Source: Opisthocomus hoazin (Eukaryota; Chordata; Aves; Opisthocomiformes; Opisthocomidae). From it: DNA of 64,000 nucleotides. Under the pieces are notes generated by a model, which searched no databases, had not been told where the DNA came from, and saw only the letters and a list, made by a program, of their open reading frames with translations. Both the position numbers and the translations under genes were made by a program. The stretch lies in assembly GCF_030867145.1 (NCBI RefSeq), contig NC_134428.1, positions 3,906,001-3,970,000 of the forward strand, in the 5' to 3' direction. Numbering within the stretch: the first letter of the stretch is position 1; every line of letters begins with the position of its first letter. Below, piece by piece: positions 57,723 through 64,000 of this stretch.

Positions 57723-58627
57723 TGGGGCTTGGGAATGTGAGGGCCCGGCTGATGAGGATGCGTGTGAAGCTCCAACCAGGAGGTTGCCCAGGATGAGTCG
57801 GTCAGCCCCACACATTACGGCTGCCTCAGCTAAGAAAAAAAAGGAGGGTAACTGTCACAGGCGATTCCCTGCGGAGGGGAACAGAGGGCCCGATCTGCTG
57901 ACAGGACCCATCCCAAGGGAAGTCTGCTGCCTCCCTGGGGCCCGGGTCAGGGATGTTGCTTGGAAACTCCCTGGTCTGGTGTGGTCCTCTGACTGTTACC
58001 CCCTCTTGGTAATGCAGGTTGGCGGGAACAAGATCGCGGAGAGAGGTCCCAAGGCTATCAAAGGGGACTTCAGGGCACTGGTCGAGGGATCGGGGGCACA
58101 GGTGGTATTTTCCTTCATCCCATCAGTGGCAGGGAACAGCACTGAAAGGGGAGGAAAGCTCACCTGGTTAACAGGTGGCTCAGGGACTGGTGCCATCGGT
58201 TGAATTTTGGCTTCTTTGATCATGGGGAGGTGCACACAGCACCGGGCCTGCTGGGGACAGACGGAGTACAGCTGTCTCAAAGGGGAAAAAGGATTCACTG
58301 AGAGGGCTTTAAACAAGGTTCCAAGGGGGATCACATCACTAGGGATGAGCCCAGGTGTGTCATGGCAGGGTCAGGGGGAGATCGACAGCCCAGCTCAAGT
58401 GCATCTACACTAATGCACGTAGCATGGGCAATAAACAGGAGGAGCTGGAAGCCATTGTACAGCAGGAGAGCTAGGTCGTCATCACAGAAATGTGGTGGGA
58501 CAGCTCGCATGACTGGCATGCTGTCATGGATGGCTACAGACCCTGCTTCGACGGGGGGGGGGGGGGGTGTTGGACCAGATGACCCACAGAGGTCTCTTCC
58601 AACCCCCACCACTCTGTGATTCCGTGG
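57723..58627 (+). mobile_element. CR1, inner nested element with ORF1 and endonuclease remnants
   Basis: An internally deleted CR1. The end of the ORF1 esterase-like domain is recognisable around 58210-58310 (a FFDHG-like stretch, then LLGTDGVQLSQRGKRI). The start of ORF2 follows at about 58388: KCIYTNARSMGNKQEELEAI, a stop codon, then an ITEMWWDSS-type endonuclease motif and DGYR. It then jumps, at a 14-G run (58551-58564), to the CR1 3' end (GGTCTCTTCCAACCCCCACC ... CTCTGTGATTCCGTGG). It is inserted in the outer CR1. Confidence 0.8.
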
Positions 58628-59133
58628 GAGCCCTGCATCCAGCTCTGGAGCCCTCGGCACAGGACAGACCTGGAGCTGGTGGAGCGGGGCCAGAGGAGGC
58701 CCCAGCAATGATCTGAGGGCTGGAACCCCTCTGCTGGGAGGAAAGGCTGGGAGAGCTGGGGCTGTTTAGCCTGGGGAAGGGAAGGCTCCAGGGACACCTT
58801 AGAGCAGCCTGAAGGGACCTGCGAGAGAGCTGGAGAAGGTCTTGTGACAAGGGCATGGAGTGATAGGCCAAGGAGTGATGGCTTCAAGCTGCAAGAAGGG
58901 AGGGTTTGATTGAACGTGAGAAAGAAATTCTCCACTCTGTGGGTTGTGAGGCCCTGGCCCAGGCTGCCCAGAGAAGCTGTGGCTGCCTCCTCCCTGGCAG
59001 GGTTCAAGGCCAGGTTGGAGGGGGCTTGGAGCACCCCAGGCTGGTGGAAGGGATCCCTGCCCATGACATGGGGGGCTGGACCTGGATGACCTGTAATGCC
59101 CCTTCCAACCCAGACCATCCTATGGTTCCATGA
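58628..59133 (+). mobile_element. CR1, outer element, right part
   Basis: Continues the CR1 begun at 57540: CCTGCATCCAGCTCTGGAGC, GCTGGGAGAGCTGGGGCTGT, AGAAATTCTCCACTCTGTGG, GGCCCAGGCTGCCCAGAGAA, ending CCATCCTATGGTTCCATGAA. Together with 57540-57722 it shows a nested insertion. Confidence 0.88.
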
Positions 59134-59524
59134 ACATGCAGAAGGCCCAGGCTCTGTTCAAGAACAGCATCCTCTTACTGGGGATTTTTTAAGGGGAGGG
59201 TGTTCCTGCTCCCCCGAGGAGGGAGCTGGTCCCAGGGTGGGGGGAGCTGTGTGGCCTCCCCCTGCATGGCACTGGGGCTCTGGCGGGAACTGGAGGCCTC
59301 CGTCGCTTTGCAGGCTCTTCCCAAAAATCAGATCTTGAGGTCCAAGACAGTCGGTGCCATGGAGGGAAGGCACTTGCTCAGCCGCCGCTCCCCTCTCTGC
59401 GCAGAGGGAAGGAGGAGGCAACACTGCAAGGGAAAGGCAGCAAGCGCTTCGCAGCAGCGCACAGCAGCATCGCTACGTGACAAAACCACGGCCACTGCCA
59501 CCGGTTCTGCAAAATCCACTGATT
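59134..59524. other. Intergenic DNA just beyond the NDEL1 3' end
   Basis: No gene recognised. G/C-rich, with no clear repeat. Confidence 0.6.
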
Positions 59525-60968
59525 TCACATTAGAAGACCTTTATTTTTGGAAGATGACGGTAATTTGGGTTTGGGTTTTTTTTTGAAAACCCCTTCACGA
59601 TCTGTGTCACCACGGTGGTATCGTACACTGTCCTACTGCAACGTGCCATATAGATTTCGAATAAATAAAGCTACAAAGCCCAAGTTATGTTCAAAGATCT
59701 TCGGCAAAGATAATTATGTTTACAAACCTATGTACAATAAAACAAATGGAAACAGTCAAATGCAGCAGAGGATGCACAGGAAAGGACGACCATACAAACC
59801 CTGACGGCGAGGGGGGGGCTTCCCGCCTCCCCTCTGCTGGGGCCGATGGTTTTTTTCTCAGCACTTGTAAATAAACCAGCTTGGAGCTGCAGAGCCAAGT
59901 GAACGCGATGGCCTCGAGCGGGAATGAAGATTTCTAAACCCACAGATCAAACCCCGGCTGGGTTTGCTGGTTCTTTGTATAAAATCCACCGACTCCGAGG
60001 CACACGGACAGAGAACTCGCACAAACACGTTGCTCAAAAGACCCACAAGGTACACGCAGTCGCCCAACACTCTCACAGAAGCGCGCAGGTGACACTGTGA
60101 GATCCAGTCCTATATTACACGGATCGGAACAGGGGTGGGGTGGTGGCGGGGTCCCAGGAGGGGGCTTTGTGGATTTGTGGCTTCCTAACGCTCTGGCGGA
60201 GTTCCCGGTGTGGCTGTGCGTGAATGTTTGCCTGACGAAGGCACCGGGAGCACGCTCCAGCCGCTCGCTGTGTTGCTGCACGGGTGGGGGAGCGCCGAGG
60301 GGCCGCTTCAGCACGGCTCAGCCGCACCAGCACCCAGCAAGGCAGGCGATGTTCTGACTGACGAGTGTTGGGCACGGGACCGTCACCCCCGCGCCCCCAG
60401 CCCCTCCATCCCTCCCCCCCGTAGGGCCACGCAGCTCAGCCTCCCATGCCCACTCCAACCCACGGCCACGCACTGGCCCCGCAGTGATTTATTAAGCTGC
60501 GGTAACTGAGTCATGGACCTGACTCCTGTCCAAAGAGCCGCGGCGCAGCCTCAGCCAGGGGTCTAAGGTCTGAGCCTTACCGGGAGGGCAGCAGCTGCCC
60601 GTCCTGAGCAGCAGGATGCTGGAGCAGGCAGGGAGAAACGCTGCCAAACCTAAGTTAGAGAAGAGATACGGTGAGGGGCTGAGGACCGCCAGGCCGAGCA
60701 AAACTCCTGCAGCCCGTGAAACAGAGCACTGCGGGTGGCAGCTTGAGCAGCGCGGGGTGTGGGGCCAAGGCAGAGAATGTCCGCTACAGCGACAGGAGAA
60801 AACAAACTGTATTAATGTGACATGGAGGGCCATGAGCTCAGGGTCTCCTCGGGCAGCAGGGCGCAGGTCGTGTTTCAGCGGGGCAGGAATGGGCAGCAAT
60901 CGGGAGCAGTTCTTCTCGTGGTGGGCTGAGAAAAGCATCCGCAAGTCTGAACACGACCTCCTGCGGGC
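59525..60968 (-). other. NDEL1: NDEL1 3'UTR (inferred)
   Basis: On the minus strand this follows the NDEL1 stop at 60971-60969. An AATAAA (plus TTTATT) lies at 59540-59545, giving a UTR of about 1.4 kb; a nearer one is at 60488-60493. The AT-rich block at about 59570-59800 looks like UTR and contains several plus-strand AATAAA-like hexamers that I take as incidental. Confidence 0.6.
59540..59545 (-). promoter_or_regulatory. NDEL1: NDEL1 distal poly(A) signal
   Basis: On the minus strand reads CAAAAATAAAGGTC, about 1.4 kb after the NDEL1 stop. Faces the MYH10 poly(A) signals in a tail-to-tail arrangement. Confidence 0.5.
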
Positions 60969-61056
60969 TCATACGCTCAGGGGGAGCATGCCAGGCGCCG
61001 AGGACGGTCGAGAGGCTCCCAGTCCGGGGGGACCTTGATCAAAGCCGTTTACTGTC
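60969..61056 (-). CDS. NDEL1: NDEL1 last coding exon
   Basis: On the minus strand, after GCTCCTCAG, an 88-nt exon encodes [20 protein letters not shown] then PGMLPLSV and a TGA stop at 60971-60969. This is the conserved C-terminus of NDEL1 (nuclear distribution E-like 1), a coiled-coil partner of LIS1 and dynein in nuclear positioning and neuronal migration. The paralogue NDE1 has a related tail, but in vertebrates NDEL1 is the known tail-to-tail neighbour of MYH10, which decides the call. The exon is intact. The preceding NDEL1 exons are not in the remaining 3 kb and should lie beyond the window. Confidence 0.88.
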
Positions 61057-62319
61057 CTGAGGAGCAAGAAGAGACAGGCCGGTAAGTGATGAGCCCCAGG
61101 AGATGGCACCGCTCACCCCTCCTGGCCCCAGCAGCTGGAGAACAGACCCCTCTCCTCCCCTCTCACCTCACCCTGGCTGTACGATGACTGCAAGGCCACT
61201 GTGACCACAACAGGGCTCCCATGGCTGCGCCCACCCACAGCCAGGGACAGGCGCAGGTGGGTGCTCACCCCGCTGCCTGGAGGTGGTGGGTGCTGCCTGA
61301 TGACCACCCCAGGAGGACAAGCAGCTCCTGCGCAGACCCCAGGCCCCCACACCGGGCTCTGGGCAGCTGAGGGGCCAGGCACAGCAGCGCTACAGGCTCG
61401 CTCCCCACGGCCAGCTCCCCTCCCCTCTTCACGGGTGCTGGTGGGCTGCGAGAGGAGAACATGGGTCTGACAGTTTTTCCATCTCTACTCCATTCTGGCT
61501 TTGGCAGATCTTCTGTGATCAGGCTCAACACACAGTGTCTGCCCAGGCTCACAATCTGCTGATCATCTCCACCACCACAGCCTTGACAACCAGAAGCGAT
61601 GGCATCCCCATATCAGGACAGCACGTCCACCCCCACTGTTGTCCCAGAACCAGCACCCTGCCCTCACAGTCGGGTTTGTAATAACAAAGGCGAGGGAGAA
61701 CTCCCCCAGCCCTGCAAGGTCCCTACCTCGACGTCTGCTGGCTCCCAAGTGCTGCCTCTGCAGCCCTTCACCAGCTTCGCCCGAACCACCGGCACCCCAG
61801 AAGATGCCATTGAGATCCCTCCTGGCAGAGCTACGTTTGGGAGAGGGGACACCTGAGGAGACAGCCTCTGCTGCCTAGAGCTGCGAGCTGTGGTGAGTAG
61901 AAGCAAGAAGGAAGAGAAGCCGAGGGCTCTCCTGACGAGCTCGAAGCCAAGCCAGGAGCCGGCAGCTCCGGGGTCCCAGGCTGCACCCACTCCGCGGAGC
62001 ACATCCCGCTCGCTGCCGTCACTGTCCACGGGACCGAGATGCCACCAGCCCACGCGCGGTGGCTCACGACTGCATCCCCGGGCAGAGCAGCGCGGTTTCC
62101 GCACTCCTGTTCCTGTGCTGCGCACATTCACCGGTGACCTTGCAGCTCCTGCGTCAAGGATGAAAAATCCCCACCAGCAACCCCAGAGGCTGCTGCCGTT
62201 GCACTGGGCAGTCACAAGCTCCTTCCATGAAGAGCTAAAATCCCGACAGTCGCTAGCAAGAACAGATTCCCATGGTAACGCAGCTCGCTGCCGCAGGGAG
62301 TCAGGCTGTTTCCTTTCCC
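61057..62319 (-). other. NDEL1: Last NDEL1 intron, CR1-free part
   Basis: GC-rich. No exon of NDEL1 (for example the one encoding the region before TVNGFDQ) is visible. The 436-codon minus-strand frame that crosses it (62974-61664) is CR1 sequence reading out into the intron. Confidence 0.65.
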
Positions 62320-63455
62320 CATAGAATCCTAGAATGGTGGGGGTTGGAAGGGACCTCTGTGGGTCACCCAGCCCAACCCCCTGCCCAAGCAGGGTCACCC
62401 AGAGCAGGCTGCACAGCACCGCGTCCAGGTGGGTCTGGAATATCTCCAGAGAAGGAGACTCCACAGCCTCCCTGGGCAGCCTGGGCCAGGGCTCCGTCAC
62501 CCTCAGAGGGAAGAAGTTCTTCCTCGTGTTCAGCTGGAACTTCCTCAGCTTCAGTTTGTGCCCATTGCCCCTTGTCCTGTCGCTGGGCACCACTGGAAAG
62601 AGTCTGGCCCCGTCCTCCTGACACCCACCCTGCAGATACTTATCAGCATTTCTAAGGTCCCCTTTCTGCCTTCTCTTCTTCAGGCTGAACAAGCCCAGCT
62701 CCCTCAGCCTTTCCTCGTAGGGGAGATGCTCCAGTCCCCTCACCATCCTCGTAGCCCTGCGCTGGACTCTCTCCAGTAGCTCTTCATCTTTCTTGAACTG
62801 GGGTGCCCAGAACTGGACACAGTACTCCAGATGGGGCCTCACCAGGGCAGAGTAGAGGGGAAGGAGAACTTCCCTCGCCCTGCTGCCCACACTCCTCTTG
62901 ATGCACCCCAGGATCCCATTGGCCTTCTTGGCAGCCAGGGCACACTGCTGGCTCATGGTCACCCTGTCATCCACCAGAACACCCAGGTCCCTCTCTGTGA
63001 GCTGCTCTCCAGCAGGTCCGCCCCAGCCTGTACTGGTGCCTGGGGTTGTTCCTCCCCAGGTGCAGGACCCTGCACTTGCCCTTGTTGAACCTCATCAGAT
63101 TCCTCTCTGCCCAGCTCTCCAGCCTGTCCAGGTCACGCTGAATGGCAGCACAGCCTTCCGGTGTGTCTATCACACCTCCCAGTTTGGTGTCATCAGCAAA
63201 CTTGCTGAGGGTACACTCAGTCTCTTCATACAGGTCATTGGGCTGGGCCCATTACTGACCCCTGGGGGACACCACTAGTTACTGGCCTCCAACTAGACTC
63301 AGCACCGCTGATGACAACCCGCTGAGCTCTGCCATTCAGCCAGTTCTCAGTCCACCGCACCGAGCACTCCTCCAGTCCACACTTCCTGAGCTTCCCTAGA
63401 AGGATGTTATGGGAAACCGTGTCGAAAGCCTCGCTGTTAAACACCCACACTAGCA
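62320..63455 (-). mobile_element. CR1 LINE, about 1.1 kb, antisense, with partial reverse transcriptase
   Basis: Read on the minus strand it begins with the RT block FNSEAFDTVSHNILLGKLRK then [20 protein letters not shown] and [10 protein letters not shown], then [20 protein letters not shown] and [13 protein letters not shown], then [20 protein letters not shown] to the 3' region. The tail at the low-coordinate end is CCATTCTAGGATTCTAT. Frameshifts separate the parts. It is close to the sense copy at 53447-54547 and lies in inverted orientation to it. Confidence 0.95.
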
Positions 63456-63919
63456 CAGCCTGGCTCAGAGCAGGGAGAAACCACCTTTCCCACCTCCTCC
63501 CCATTGAGCTGGAAACTTCAACTCCCATTTGAGCATTGCCTTGATACAGGGAGGTGCCTCCCTGGCTGCACGCAGTAAAAAGCTGCTGGAAGAAGCTCAG
63601 GGGCAGACGTATCTCACTGTCTACATTTGGATGACGGGCCATGAAGCCAACCTGATCCTGACACGACTCTGCAAATTAGTTAACAGCTCGGAAGCACCTC
63701 TGACAAGTAGGACGGGGGGGGAAAACAAAACCAAACAACAACAAAAAAAACCCAACCCAAACTGGATTAAAACGTGGTACTTTGCTCCCTTCTGAAAGGA
63801 TCAGAGAAAAGTGGCATTCCACTTCAGCAGCCTGGGTGTGCTCAGGTCTCATGAGCTGCGTTCAAGCCCAGCTCTACAGCTCTGTCACGTTTCCTGCACT
63901 AAACTCCGGGCTGCTCTTT
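63456..63919. other. NDEL1: NDEL1 intron between two CR1s
   Basis: Unremarkable sequence with an A/C-rich patch at about 63714-63760. No exon recognised. Confidence 0.6.
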
Positions 63920-64000
63920 CACAGAATGGTTTGGGTTGAAAGGGACCTTCAGAGGCCATCTAGCCCAACCCCCTGCAGTAAGTAGGTGCCCAGCGACAGG
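63920..64000 (-). mobile_element. CR1 3' end, antisense, cut by window end
   Basis: CACAGAATGGTTTGGGTTGA, AAGGGACCTTCAGAGGCCATC and TAGCCCAACCCCCTGCAGTA are the CR1 3' end in antisense. It runs off the right edge. Confidence 0.93.

Noticed and set aside
59640..59760. Plus-strand AATAAA-like hexamers as the end of a plus-strand gene
   Set aside because: No plus-strand gene precedes them; they lie in the minus-strand NDEL1 3'UTR, which is AT-rich.
61664..62974. A 436-codon minus-strand open frame, the longest in the window
   Set aside because: The first two thirds are CR1 ORF2 C-terminus and CR1 3' region read in frame; the rest is chance read-through into the NDEL1 intron. Not a host gene.

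Overview
This is a piece of a bird genome. The evidence is at least ten CR1 retrotransposon fragments ending in the avian (ATTCTRTG)-type 3' tail, a solo avian-type LTR, and the convergent gene pair MYH10 / NDEL1. Apart from CR1 fragments, the window is a small set of short exons in long AT-rich introns (to about 55 kb), then a GC-richer intergenic and NDEL1 part (about 56.9-64 kb).

Layout. 1-1000: a GGTGCTGTGCT-type minisatellite, then two GC-rich exon-like blocks I cannot identify. 1-18.9 kb: mostly featureless intron-like DNA. 18.9-56.8 kb, + strand: a MYH10 (non-muscle myosin heavy chain IIB) locus with 20 recognisable exons. Only two motor-domain exons are present, a 28-nt exon and the P-loop exon (GESGAGKT). 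The rest of the motor, the converter, the IQ neck and the start of the rod are absent. Exons resume at 37721 in the proximal coiled coil and run to the tailpiece, stop codon and long 3'UTR. 56.9-59.5 kb: intergenic, with a CR1 nested inside another CR1. 59.5-61.06 kb, - strand: 3'UTR and last coding exon of NDEL1. 61.06-64 kb: last NDEL1 intron, with a long antisense CR1 and a short one at the window edge.

Main biological point. The MYH10 copy keeps its introns, its UTR and its neighbour, so it is not a processed pseudogene. It nevertheless looks decayed or remodelled. The motor is missing. Two rod exons are fused through an 18-nt A/G-rich tandem repeat that keeps the frame. One splice donor has lost its GT, the last coding exon is out of phase, and six Arg codons have become Cys codons, as expected from CpG deamination. 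The 18 rod and tailpiece exons contain no internal stop codons in the homologous frame, so decay is either recent or incomplete. A paralogous or non-recombining copy (segmental duplication, W / neo-W or germline-restricted chromosome) is my inference; the window alone cannot say which.
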